Assembly: GCF_018531495.1 (NCBI RefSeq)
Contig: NZ_JAHDTI010000013.1
Span: 1 to 64,000 of the forward strand
Source of the DNA: Nonomuraea sediminis
GTDB lineage: Bacteria > Actinomycetota > Actinomycetes > Streptosporangiales > Streptosporangiaceae
DNA length: 64,000 nt
Reading direction: 5' to 3'
Shown: in pieces, positions 32,846 to 41,552 of the stretch
How the letters are laid out: each line of letters opens with the position of its first letter
Position numbering within the stretch: the stretch's first letter is position 1
Position numbers and translations under genes: made by a program
Notes under the pieces: model-generated
What the model was told of the DNA's origin: nothing
Database searches by the model: none
Seen by the model: only the letters and a program-made list of their open reading frames with translations

Positions 32846-34156
32846 ATGGTGGAGCTGGACGAGGTTGCGGCCCGGCTGATCCGCAGATACTGGCCGATCA
32901 TTCTGCTGTGCGCGCTGCTGCCGATGCTGGCGATCGGGTACTACGCCAGGTCGCAGCCGCCCACGTACACGGCGAGCGCGACGCTGGTCATCGCCAGCAA
33001 GGTGCCGCAGGCGGCCGGTGAGGCGGCCGGCGTGGCCGGTCAGGCGCAGGCCTTCGCCACCAGCCCGGACGTGCTGCGCTCCGCGATGCAGTCGGCGGGC
33101 GTCTCCCGCGATCTGACGGAGCTCGCCAAGAACGTCACGCTGACCGGACTCGGCTCCTCACCACTGGCCTCGCTCGAGGTCACCGACAGGGACCCCGACG
33201 CCGCCAAGGCACTGGCCGCCGCGCTGGCCGTGCAGGTGACCGGCCAGATCGACCAGTCGCGGGTCAGCGGACTGCGCACCGTGCTGCACGACGTGACCCA
33301 GCGCATCTCCGATCTGACCTCGCAACTGGCCAAGGCGCAGAAGGCGGTGCTCGGCGCCCCGAAGAACGCCGACCTGATCCAGAAGCGCGACGACATCCAG
33401 CGCTCGCTGACCGACCAGAAGGCGCTGCGCGCCAACGTGGTCGACCAGGCCGCGCTGGCCGGGCAGTCGCGGGTGGTCAGCTGGCCCGCCCGCCCGCCGC
33501 AGGCCGACTCGCAGCGCCTGCTGCAGATGCTGGTGGTCGCCCTGGTCGGCGGCCTCGTGCTGGGTGTCATGGTGGCCTCGGCCATGGAGACCGTCAGGCC
33601 GACCGTGCCCGGCGTCCGCCGGGTCTCGCGCCGCCTCGGGGTGCCGCTGCTCGGCTGCGCCAGGGGTAGGCATGCCGCGATCGAGCCCCTGGTACGCAAG
33701 CTGCGGCTGGCCGCGCGCAAGGCGGGCGTGCACACCGTGGTCCTGGTGGGCTCGGGCGGCAGCGTGGCGCCCGAGGTCATGACCGCGATGAACAGGGCGC
33801 TCACCGTCCCCCCCGCCAAGGAGCCCACGCCGGAGTCCGGCCACGACGAGACCACACCCGTGCCGCGCAAGACGAACGCCTCCGGCGGGGTGGCCACGGC
33901 GCTGGCGGCCAAGAAGGTCGTGATGACGGAGGACACCTCCCCGATCCCGGCCATCCTGCCCGCCGTCAAGCTCGTGTCCCTGGAGGACCTGCCGCAGGAG
34001 CAGGAGCTCGAGGGCGTCGGCCTGGTCCTGGTGAGCAAGCAGGTGACCCGCCTGGCCAACCTCTACGTGATCAACGACCTGGTGGAGGCCTCGGGGTGGC
34101 CGCTGCTGGGGGTCGTGGCCGACTACGCGCCGCGCCTCAGGCTCAAGAGGAGATGA
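32846..34156 (+). CDS. Wzz-like chain-length protein with a degenerate kinase-like domain
   Basis: 436 aa from ATG 32846 (GGGGGTGA upstream). Two membrane segments (YWPIILLCALLPMLAIGYY and MLVVALVGGLVLGVMVAS) flank a coiled-coil periplasm-side region (VLHDVTQRISDLTSQLAKAQ), the standard Wzz/CapA plan. A cytoplasmic domain of about 180 residues follows, in the place of the BY-tyrosine kinase. There the strand-loop GVHTVVLVGSGGSVAPEVM replaces the Walker A of active kinases; it has no GKS/GKT. So export-length control is likely but not autophosphorylation. First gene of the polysaccharide unit 1. Confidence 0.85.
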   Translation: MVELDEVAARLIRRYWPIILLCALLPMLAIGYYARSQPPTYTASATLVIASKVPQAAGEAAGVAGQAQAFATSPDVLRSAMQSAGVSRDLTELAKNVTLTGLGSSPLASLEVTDRDPDAAKALAAALAVQVTGQIDQSRVSGLRTVLHDVTQRISDLTSQLAKAQKAVLGAPKNADLIQKRDDIQRSLTDQKALRANVVDQAALAGQSRVVSWPARPPQADSQRLLQMLVVALVGGLVLGVMVASAMETVRPTVPGVRRVSRRLGVPLLGCARGRHAAIEPLVRKLRLAARKAGVHTVVLVGSGGSVAPEVMTAMNRALTVPPAKEPTPESGHDETTPVPRKTNASGGVATALAAKKVVMTEDTSPIPAILPAVKLVSLEDLPQEQELEGVGLVLVSKQVTRLANLYVINDLVEASGWPLLGVVADYAPRLRLKRR

Positions 34157-34159
34157 CCT

Positions 34160-35302
34160 GTGCTGACCGTCCCCTACTTCGTGCCCTCGTTCGCCGGTGA
34201 CGCCTCGGCCGCGGTCCTCGAGGTCATGGAGTCCGGCTGGGTGACCACCGGTCCCCGCGCCGCCGCCTTCGAGGAGGAGTTCGCCGCCTACCTCGGCGCG
34301 GCGCACGTCGTGGCGGTCTCGACCTGCAGCGCGGCGATCGAGCTGTCGCTGCGCGCGCTCGCGCTGCCGCCCGGCAGCGCCGTGCTCACCCCGAGCCTGA
34401 CCTTCTGCAGCGCCGTCGGCGCGATCATCAACGCGCGCCTGCGCCCGGTGCTGATCGACATCGACGAGCACACGCTGGTGCCCACCCCCGACACCGTCGC
34501 CGCCGCGGTACGGCGAGCGGGCAAGCCGGCCGCCATGGTGGTCACCCACATGGCCGGGTACCCGGTGGACGCCAAGGAACTGGCCGCCGCCGCGGGCCTG
34601 CCCAGGGAGCGCGTGGTCGAGGACGTCGCCCACGGCCCCGGCGGGCTGCTGCGCGGGGCCCCGATCGGATCCGACTCCTACGCGGCCTGCTTCAGCTTCT
34701 ACGCCACCAAGAACCTGCCCATCGGCGAGGGCGGCGCGGTCGCCACCTACGACGCGGAGCTGGCGGCCAGGCTGCGCGCGATGCGGCTGCACGGCATGAC
34801 CAAGGACGCGTGGAAGCGCTACCTGCCCGGCGGCAGCTGGCGCTACGACGTGGCCGAGCTCGGCATGAAGGCCAACTTCACCGACCTGCAGGCCGTCATC
34901 GGCAGCGCGCAACTGCGGGCCCTGCCCGGCATGCAGGCGCGCAGGCACGAGCTGGCCGCGCGCTACGACGCGGCGCTGGCCGGCCTGCCCGGGCTGCGGC
35001 TGCCGCAGCGCCCCGCCAACGGCCACTCCTGGCACCTGTACCAGGTCCGATTGCGCGACAGAACCACGGTCGACGTGGCGCTCGGCGAGGCCGGTATCGG
35101 CACCTCGGTGCACTTCATCCCGGTGCACCAGCTGACCGCCTACGCCAAGGCGCTCGGCCCGCAGGAATGCGCCTCGGTCCCGGCCACCGACCGCGTCGCC
35201 GAGGAACTGCTGTCGCTGCCGCTCTACCCGGCGCTGTCCGATGAGAAGCAGGACCTGGTGATCTCCGCACTCGCCGAGGCGCTGGACGGTCGACCGTGCT
35301 AG
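34160..35302 (+). CDS. DegT/DnrJ/EryC1/StrS sugar aminotransferase
   Basis: 380 aa from GTG 34160, with GAGGAGATG before it. PLP-dependent enzyme that aminates a keto-sugar nucleotide. The PLP Lys184 is in CFSFYATKNLPIGEGGA. Other family signatures are GWVTTGPRAAAFEEEFA, VSTCSAAIELSLRAL, VVEDVAHGPGG and the C-terminal HFIPVHQL. It supplies an amino sugar for the polymer. It overlaps the CapD-like gene by 7 nt. Confidence 0.95.
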   Translation: MLTVPYFVPSFAGDASAAVLEVMESGWVTTGPRAAAFEEEFAAYLGAAHVVAVSTCSAAIELSLRALALPPGSAVLTPSLTFCSAVGAIINARLRPVLIDIDEHTLVPTPDTVAAAVRRAGKPAAMVVTHMAGYPVDAKELAAAAGLPRERVVEDVAHGPGGLLRGAPIGSDSYAACFSFYATKNLPIGEGGAVATYDAELAARLRAMRLHGMTKDAWKRYLPGGSWRYDVAELGMKANFTDLQAVIGSAQLRALPGMQARRHELAARYDAALAGLPGLRLPQRPANGHSWHLYQVRLRDRTTVDVALGEAGIGTSVHFIPVHQLTAYAKALGPQECASVPATDRVAEELLSLPLYPALSDEKQDLVISALAEALDGRPC

Positions 35303-36606
35303 CCCGGCTGCGCGCCAGGAAAGCGCCATCCGGGTTACCCGCCCTGCTGATCGGCACCGGCGCCGACACCAGGACCCTGGCCCGCACCCCCTACCCGGGC
35401 GTGCTCCCCGTGGGCTTCCTCGACGACGAGCACACCGGCACGGTCGAAGGGCTGCCCGTGCTGGGCAGGATCTCCCAGCTGCGCGAGGCCGCCACGACCG
35501 CCGCCGCCCAGGCCGTGCTCGTCAGCCATCCAGGCCGCTCGGCGATGGAGCTGGCCAGCCTCAGCGAGGCCGCCGCCGGCGCCGGGCTCGCCTTCGGGCA
35601 CGCCGACCAGGCGGTGGCGCCGACCCGGCTGCTGGGCAGGGAACCGGCCGACTTCGACCACGGCAGGATCAGGCGCGCCGTACAGGGGCGCAGGGTGCTG
35701 GTCACCGGCGCGGACGACCCGGTCGGCGCCCAGCTGATCACCTGCCTGCACGCCGCGGGCGCCGGCGCCGTGGAGGTCGCCGACCGGCACGCCGTCGAGG
35801 GCGCGTGCGAGCGGATCCGGCCCGAGCTGGTCTTCCACGCCGACCTCATGCACGATCTCAAGCTCGCCGAGCGCGAGCCGTGCGCGGCCGTCGCCAGGAA
35901 CGTCGGCGGCACGCACCGGGCGCTCAGCGCCGCGATGCGCCACGGCGCCGAGCGGTTCGTGCTGGTGTCCGGGGTCGAGGCCGCGGACCCCGCCTCGGTG
36001 CTCGGCGCCAGCTACCGGGTGGCCGAGCTGACCGTCCAGGCCAAGGCGGGGATGGGCCTACGGCTGGCCGCCGCGCGCGTGGCCACGCTGGTCGCCACCC
36101 CCGCCTCGCTGCTGTCGGAGCTGGCCAGGCAGGCCGGCGCGGGCGAGGCCATGACCGTCGCGCATCCCAACGCGACCCGGTACTTCATGACGCTGTCGGA
36201 GGCCGTCCACCTGACGCTGGAGGCGGTCGCGCTGGCCGAGCAGGGCGAGGCGTTCGCCCTGGACGTCGGCGAGCCGACGCCGGTGGTCTCGCTCGTGCAC
36301 ACCTTCGCAGAGCAGCTGCGCCTGCCGCAGGTCCGCATCCGCTTCAAGGGCCTGGAATCGGGCGAGCGGCTGGACGACAAGCTCTTCTCCGGCGGCGAGT
36401 TGCGCACCCGCACCGCCAACCCGCAGGTCTGGGCCGCCCGCCCAGGTCCCGCGCCGACCGGCCAGGCGGTGCTGCTCGAGCGGCTGCACGCCGCCGCCGA
36501 CCGCGGCAGCGAGCAGGACGTGCGCATGCTGCTGCGCCGCCTGCTTCCCGAATACCGGACCGCTCCAGTACGCGCGCCCAACCACCTCATCCAGGAAGTG
36601 CTGTGA
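35296..36606 (+). CDS. CapD/FlaA1-like sugar dehydratase homologue, catalytically degenerate
   Basis: 436 aa from GTG 35296. Residues 15-120 match the CoA-binding-like domain that follows the membrane part in CapD proteins; the membrane helices are missing. The SDR part (about 132-400) aligns motif by motif, but active residues are altered. VTGADDPVGAQL stands for GAGGSIGSEL; SGVEAADPASVLGASYRVAEL (here split for length) stands for STDKAVNPTSVMGATKR. Thus the Lys after STD is Glu and the catalytic Lys is Tyr240. A normal dehydratase reaction is unlikely; a structural or binding role is more probable. C-terminal LESGERLDDKLFSG matches the family. Confidence 0.8.
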   Translation: MLARLRARKAPSGLPALLIGTGADTRTLARTPYPGVLPVGFLDDEHTGTVEGLPVLGRISQLREAATTAAAQAVLVSHPGRSAMELASLSEAAAGAGLAFGHADQAVAPTRLLGREPADFDHGRIRRAVQGRRVLVTGADDPVGAQLITCLHAAGAGAVEVADRHAVEGACERIRPELVFHADLMHDLKLAEREPCAAVARNVGGTHRALSAAMRHGAERFVLVSGVEAADPASVLGASYRVAELTVQAKAGMGLRLAAARVATLVATPASLLSELARQAGAGEAMTVAHPNATRYFMTLSEAVHLTLEAVALAEQGEAFALDVGEPTPVVSLVHTFAEQLRLPQVRIRFKGLESGERLDDKLFSGGELRTRTANPQVWAARPGPAPTGQAVLLERLHAAADRGSEQDVRMLLRRLLPEYRTAPVRAPNHLIQEVL

Positions 36607-37562
36607 TGCCGAGCTACGTGATCACAGGCGGAGAGGTCCTGGAGATCGCCGGCGGCGCGCCCGGGTGGATCCCCGGCCTGATCGAGGAGACCGTCGGCGG
36701 CACGCCGCGCACCTCGCCGCCCGCGCCCCCGACCGTCCGCCTGCGGATCGAGGACTCCACCGAGCCGTTCTCCAGGGCCGGGATGAGCGTGCTGACCCGC
36801 GGCGCCCACGGCGACGGCTCCCGGGTGCTGCTGGCCGACGCCTGCTCCTCCGGGTTCGACCTGCTGGCCGAGGCGGAGGACGACGTGCTGACCGTGCGCG
36901 CCCGCTACCGGCCCGCGCCCAAGACCAGGGCGGCCAACACCGTGCTGCGCTCGCGCTTCCGGCTGCTGGCAGGGCAGACGCTGGTCCACTATCCGGTGCT
37001 CTGGCGCGCGGGCTGGCGTGGCAGGGCGCCCCTGCACGTCTCCGTCGTCGGTACGGCCGGCCGTACGGTCATGCTGGCCGGACCCGGCGGGGTGGGCAAG
37101 TCGAGCCTGGTGCGCAAGGCGATCGCGCTGGGAGCCAGGGCGACGGCCGACAACCTGTGCGTCGCCGACGCCACCACCTGCTACGGGATCGCCGAGCCGA
37201 TGCGGACGGACGCGCACGGCGCGGGCGGGCCGGCGACCTCGCACGGGCGGGTCGCGCAGCCGTTCGCCGACCGGATGGAGCGGCTGGACCCGGACCGGCT
37301 GGTGGTGCTGGCCCGCGGCCCCAAAACGGAGATCGCCGAGCTCGGCCCGGCCGAGGCGGCGCGCGTGCTGACGGCGGGCACCTACGCCGGCGGCGAGTTG
37401 CGCCGCTACTGGGCCTTCTGCGCCACGCTCGCGCTCGGCACGGGCCGCGGCCCCGCGCACCCGCCGATCGCCGAGCTGGCCGAGGGGTACGCCGCGGCGC
37501 TGCCGCGCTTCCTGGTAACCATCGCCGACGGCGAGTCCGTGGGCATCGAGGAGCTGCCATGA
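36606..37562 (+). CDS. HPr-kinase-like P-loop protein
   Basis: 318 aa from ATG 36606, which overlaps the upstream stop. Residues 1-150 are a poorly conserved N-terminal domain. Walker A GPGGVGKSSLV lies at 159-169, followed by ATADNLCVAD, in the place of the HPr-kinase ADD motif, and LVVLARGPKTEIAEL. This resembles the HprK/serine-kinase-like proteins found in some polysaccharide and peptide operons of bacteria that lack HPr regulation. It might phosphorylate a protein or a sugar. It is coupled to the next gene (ATGA). Confidence 0.7.
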   Translation: MPSYVITGGEVLEIAGGAPGWIPGLIEETVGGTPRTSPPAPPTVRLRIEDSTEPFSRAGMSVLTRGAHGDGSRVLLADACSSGFDLLAEAEDDVLTVRARYRPAPKTRAANTVLRSRFRLLAGQTLVHYPVLWRAGWRGRAPLHVSVVGTAGRTVMLAGPGGVGKSSLVRKAIALGARATADNLCVADATTCYGIAEPMRTDAHGAGGPATSHGRVAQPFADRMERLDPDRLVVLARGPKTEIAELGPAEAARVLTAGTYAGGELRRYWAFCATLALGTGRGPAHPPIAELAEGYAAALPRFLVTIADGESVGIEELP

Positions 37563-38788
37563 CCCGCATCCGGGTGGCCAACGTGATCACGCGGATGACC
37601 GCGGGGGCCGGAGGAGTCGCCTTACGCGGCGCGCTCGCCCTCGACCCCGACCTCTATGAGGTGTCGTTCATCGCCGGAGGCACCGGGCTGGACGGCACGC
37701 GCGGCGACAGCACGGCGGAGAAGCCCGAGGTGCTGCGTGGCGAGGAGGCGGTGGCCGCGGCGCCGCCGGCCGACCTCATCGGTGAGGCCTTCCTGGCCGG
37801 CATGGAGGTCCTCCAGGTGCCGTCACTGGTACCGGAGATCTCCCCGCGCAACGACAGAGCCGCCCTGCGCATCCTCACCCGCGTCCTGGCCGAGGGCGGC
37901 TACGACGTCGTGCACACCCACAGCGCCAAGGGCGGCGTGCTCGGCCGCCTGGCGGCGGCCAGGGCCGGTACCAAACGGATCGTGCACACCTGGCACGGCT
38001 TCCCCTTCCACGACTTCCAGGCGGCCTGGCGGCGGGACATCTATGTGCGCATCGAGCGCCACTGCGGCAAGCACACCGACGCGTTCCTCGCCGTCGGCGC
38101 GCAGGTCGCGGTCGAGGCGATGCGCCGCAGGATGGGCACCGCCGACCGGATCAGGACGATCCCGCCGGCCGTCGACACCTATACATACGCGCCGGGAAAC
38201 CGCGAGCAGGCGCGCGCTCTGCTCGACCTTCCCGTGGGCGTCAGGATCGTGGGGACCGTCGGCCGGGTCTGCTTCCAGAAGGCGCCCGAGCACTTCATCG
38301 AGGCGCTGTCGAAGCAGCCGGCCGACGTCTACGGCGTCTGGATCGGCGGCGGCGAGGATCTGGACGAGATGAAGGCCCTGGCCGAGCGGAAGGGCCTGGG
38401 CGAGCGGATGCGCTGGCTGGGTCACCGCGACGACGTGGTCAGGCTGCTGCCCGCCTTCGAGGTGTTCGCCATGGCCAGCAGGTACGAAGGCCTGCCGTGC
38501 GTGGTGATCGAGGCGGTCAACGCCGGCGTGCCCGTGGTGGCGACCTCGGTCAACGCCCTGTCGGACGTGGTCGTGCCGGGCGAGACGGGCCTGCTGGTCC
38601 CGCCCGCCCGTCCCGCGGAGCTGGCCGCCGCCATCACCTACGTCCTTGATCACCCGTCGGAGGGCAAGCGGATGGCCGAGGCGGCCAAGCAGCGCATCGG
38701 CGCCGACTACACGCCCGCGGCCCTGGCCACCGTGCTCGACCAGGTCTACCGCGGGCCTTACCGGCGACCGTTTCAAGAGGGGAAATAG
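37559..38788 (+). CDS. GT4-family glycosyltransferase
   Basis: 409 aa from ATG 37559. GT-B fold: N-terminal VANVITRMTAGAGGVALRG, the mid motif DVVHTHSAKGGVLGR and HTWHGFPFHDF, then the C-terminal donor site VGTVGRVCFQKAPEHFIEAL, FAMASRYEGLPCVVIEAVNA (EX7E-type) and VVPGETGLLVPP. It transfers a sugar in repeat-unit assembly at the inner membrane face. The single substrate cannot be named. Confidence 0.93.
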   Translation: MTRIRVANVITRMTAGAGGVALRGALALDPDLYEVSFIAGGTGLDGTRGDSTAEKPEVLRGEEAVAAAPPADLIGEAFLAGMEVLQVPSLVPEISPRNDRAALRILTRVLAEGGYDVVHTHSAKGGVLGRLAAARAGTKRIVHTWHGFPFHDFQAAWRRDIYVRIERHCGKHTDAFLAVGAQVAVEAMRRRMGTADRIRTIPPAVDTYTYAPGNREQARALLDLPVGVRIVGTVGRVCFQKAPEHFIEALSKQPADVYGVWIGGGEDLDEMKALAERKGLGERMRWLGHRDDVVRLLPAFEVFAMASRYEGLPCVVIEAVNAGVPVVATSVNALSDVVVPGETGLLVPPARPAELAAAITYVLDHPSEGKRMAEAAKQRIGADYTPAALATVLDQVYRGPYRRPFQEGK

Positions 38789-40221
38789 TGGAGCTGACCG
38801 TCTTTAGCCCCAGGGTGTTCGACAGCACGGACATGCCCGCCGACGCGGCCGTGCTGGACGCCCTCGGCCACCAGGTGTCCGGGGTGGACCTGGCCGCGCC
38901 GCCCGTCGTGCTGCCCGACTTCCACCACAAGTCGAAGATGGAGCTGCCGTCGTCCGTCGCGGTCGCCACGGCCGGGACGGTCAGGCCGACGCTCACCTCG
39001 GCCTCGGTCAACTGCGGCATGGCGCTCATCTCGCTCGACCTGGGCGAGCGCCCGAGCACGGCCGCCGTCGACACCTTCGTCCGGCGCATCAAGGACCGCT
39101 ACCCCTACCCGCCCACCAAGAAGCGCGAGCTGACCCTCTCCGAGGTACGGCGGGCCGCGGTGGACGGCGCCGCCTTCGCCGCCGAACGCTGGAGCGTTCC
39201 CGCCGAGGAGCTGGAACGCATCGAGGAAGGCGGCCGCCTCGACCTGGAGCGGTACGGCGGCGCGGCCCGGCTGCTGAAGGAGATGCCCGCGATCGCCTTC
39301 CAGCTGGCCAGGATGCGCTTCGGCACGGTCGGCCCGTCCAATCACTTCGTCGAGCTGCAGCAGGTGGAGGAGATCTACGACGAGCCCGCCGCCGCCCTGC
39401 TCGGCCTGCGGCACGGCCAGATCACCATCCAGTACCACGGCGGCGGCGGCGTGCTCACCGGCGAGGTCGGCGCCCTGTTCGGCCCGCGCAAGCACAACCC
39501 GCGCAACCTGCGCCTGGCGGCGGCCGTGCAGAAGCCGCTCTACCACCTGGCCACCTCGCGCTCGATGGCCGAGCTGAAGCGGCGCTACGCCCTGTACTTC
39601 TCGCACGCCTGCCCGCCGCTCGACCTGGACTCCACCGAGGGACGGCGGCTCATGCTGGCCAACGCGGCCGCCATGAACTACGGATTCGCCTTCCGCCTGG
39701 CCACCTACTCCTACCTCAAGCAGGTCGCCAGGGACGTCTTCGGCGGCGCCGACGGCCGGCTGGTGGTCGACTCGCCGCACAACTCGATGTACGAGGAGCC
39801 CCTGCCCGCCGAGTTCGGCGAGGGCAGGACCGCCGTGGTGCACCGGCACAACTCCTGCCGCGCCTACCCGGCCGAGCTGATGCCCGAGGGCACCGTGTTC
39901 GGCGTCACCGGCCAGGCGCTGCTGCTGCCCGGAACCAACAGGACCTCCTCCTACGTGGCGCTGCCCGGCGACGACGTGGCCGACAGCCTGCACTCGGCCT
40001 GCCACGGCGCCGGCACGGTGATCTCCGATTTCGAACGCCGCGGCCTGTCCACGCAGCACCCGCAGGGCCACGTGACCCGCCGCTACCGCTACAGCGACGC
40101 CGCGCCCGCCGAGGTGGCGCACCTGGACGACCACGGCGTGAACGCGGCCGTGGCCATCCTCACCGACAACAAGCTGGTCCGTCCCGTGGCACGGCTGCGG
40201 CCGTTCGCGGTGCTCAACTAG
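38788..40221 (+). CDS. RtcB-fold protein in the polysaccharide operon
   Basis: 477 aa from GTG 38788, sharing one base with the preceding stop. The whole length aligns with RtcB, the GTP- and Mn-dependent RNA 3'-phosphate ligase. All metal and guanylylation positions can be matched: Cys76 (SVNCGMAL), Asn185-His186 (GTVGPSNHFVE), His217 (QYHGGGG), His331-Asn332 (DSPHNSMYE) and His406 (ACHGAGT). Around them the usual signatures differ: HGAGR is HGAGT, RKGATRA is RHNSCRA, and GSMGTASY is GTNRTSSY. So metal binding is probably kept but guanylate binding changed. An RNA-ligase paralogue between a glycosyltransferase and a kinase-like gene, all with overlapping or near-overlapping ends, is unexpected; its substrate here is unknown. 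Confidence 0.85.
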   Translation: MELTVFSPRVFDSTDMPADAAVLDALGHQVSGVDLAAPPVVLPDFHHKSKMELPSSVAVATAGTVRPTLTSASVNCGMALISLDLGERPSTAAVDTFVRRIKDRYPYPPTKKRELTLSEVRRAAVDGAAFAAERWSVPAEELERIEEGGRLDLERYGGAARLLKEMPAIAFQLARMRFGTVGPSNHFVELQQVEEIYDEPAAALLGLRHGQITIQYHGGGGVLTGEVGALFGPRKHNPRNLRLAAAVQKPLYHLATSRSMAELKRRYALYFSHACPPLDLDSTEGRRLMLANAAAMNYGFAFRLATYSYLKQVARDVFGGADGRLVVDSPHNSMYEEPLPAEFGEGRTAVVHRHNSCRAYPAELMPEGTVFGVTGQALLLPGTNRTSSYVALPGDDVADSLHSACHGAGTVISDFERRGLSTQHPQGHVTRRYRYSDAAPAEVAHLDDHGVNAAVAILTDNKLVRPVARLRPFAVLN

Positions 40222-40233
40222 GAGGAATCCGGT

Positions 40234-40617
40234 ATGCCCGATTGGGCAGCACATGGCGAGCGGTGGCGACTGCTGCTGCCGCCCGGCACGGAACTGGTCC
40301 GCGTGCCGGACCATCCCGTGCTGCCGTCGGGCAAGCAGGTCGCGGTGCTGGGCGGGCGCCGGCAGGTGCGCGCCGCGCTGCGCCGCGCGGGGCTCCACCC
40401 CGAAACCGTCTACGTCGCGCTGCCCTCGTTCGCCGACCCGGTGCTGGTGGTGCCGCTGCGCTCGCCGCTGCTCGGCTGGGCCGCGCGCGGCGTGCTGACC
40501 GTGCCACCCGACGTGACCTGGCCGCACCCGGTGTACTCGCTCGCCGTCCGGCTGGTCAGGCGGCTGCCGTGGCTGCTCGGGCTGCTCGCGCGCCAGCGCC
40601 TGGTGATCGCGTCATGA
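40234..40617 (+). CDS. Hypothetical protein, 127 aa
   Basis: ATG 40234 with a strong GGAGG eight to twelve bases before it. The protein begins MPDWAAHGERWRLLLPPGTE, followed by a helix/strand pattern (VAVLGGRRQVRAALRRAG) that looks like a small Rossmann-like module, and a hydrophobic C-terminus. No family recognised. Its stop overlaps the start of the phosphotransferase-like gene (ATGA), so the two are coupled and may form one complex. Confidence 0.65.
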   Translation: MPDWAAHGERWRLLLPPGTELVRVPDHPVLPSGKQVAVLGGRRQVRAALRRAGLHPETVYVALPSFADPVLVVPLRSPLLGWAARGVLTVPPDVTWPHPVYSLAVRLVRRLPWLLGLLARQRLVIAS

Positions 40618-41552
40618 GGGAGCTGCTCGGCGGGGGAAGCGTCGCGCTGCTGGCCGGCTCCAGGGACCCGAACGCCAAGGTCACCGCGGTCGTCATGGAC
40701 GGCTCGCGGCTGCGGGTGGTCAAGGTGGCCACCACCGCGGAGGCCGCCGCGGTCGTGCTGGCCGAGGGCCGCCTGCTGGAGGAACTGGCCACCCGCGCGC
40801 CCGAGGCGGTGCGGCGGACCGTGCCCGAGGTCCTCGGGCATGGCGAGGTGGACGGGCTGCCCGCGCTGATCACCCGCGGCATGCCGGGAACGCCGATGCT
40901 GGCCGACTACCACCTGTGGCGGCACGTGGCACGGCGCCGCCGGGTGGCGGCCGACTTCACCGCCGCCGCGGCCTGGCTGGCGCTCCTGCAATCCGAGCCC
41001 ACCGGCCCCGCCAGGCCCGTCTCCCTGGCCACGCAGGCCGTCGACCGCGTCAGCGCCAGGTACCGGGCGCCCACCACGCTCGAGACCGCCCTGGCCGAAC
41101 TCGCCGCGACCAGCCTGCCGCGCACGATCTCGCACGGCGACTACTGGCTCGGCAACATCCTGGTGAGCCGCGGCCGCGTCACCGGCGTCGTCGACTGGGA
41201 GGCGGGCGAGATCGACGGCGACCCGTTGCGCGACGTGGCCCGCTTCGCCCTGTCCTACGCGCTCTACCTGCACCGCCACACCCCGCCCGGCCGCCGCGTG
41301 GCAGGGCACCGGGGACTGCGGGCGGCCGGGTTCGGACCCGGGATCAGCCATGCGCTGCTCGGCGCGGGCTGGTTCCCCGCCCTGGTCGAGCGGTTCGTCG
41401 CCGGGGCGCTTGAGCGGCTGGGCGCGCCGGGGCGGCTGTGGCGGGCGGTGCTGCTGGCCGGGCTGGCCGACGTGGTGGCCACGGCCGACGACCCCCGCTT
41501 CGCGCAGGATCACCTCGGGCTGCTCGAACGGCTCTGCGAGGTGACGCCGTGA
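40614..41552 (+). CDS. Aminoglycoside-phosphotransferase-like kinase
   Basis: 312 aa from ATG 40614. The APH/choline-kinase fold is clear: ATP-binding strand LRVVKVATT with AEGRLLEELA, brenner-type catalytic HGDYWLGNILV (His-Gly-Asp-x6-Asn), and the metal Asp of GVVDWEAGEIDGDP. In a polysaccharide operon it might phosphorylate a sugar or lipid intermediate rather than an antibiotic. It is coupled to the polymerase gene. Confidence 0.85.
   Translation: MRELLGGGSVALLAGSRDPNAKVTAVVMDGSRLRVVKVATTAEAAAVVLAEGRLLEELATRAPEAVRRTVPEVLGHGEVDGLPALITRGMPGTPMLADYHLWRHVARRRRVAADFTAAAAWLALLQSEPTGPARPVSLATQAVDRVSARYRAPTTLETALAELAATSLPRTISHGDYWLGNILVSRGRVTGVVDWEAGEIDGDPLRDVARFALSYALYLHRHTPPGRRVAGHRGLRAAGFGPGISHALLGAGWFPALVERFVAGALERLGAPGRLWRAVLLAGLADVVATADDPRFAQDHLGLLERLCEVTP

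Noticed and set aside
40614..41552. Antibiotic-resistance aminoglycoside phosphotransferase
   Set aside because: It is coupled on both sides to polysaccharide genes, and the acceptor half does not resemble known resistance enzymes.
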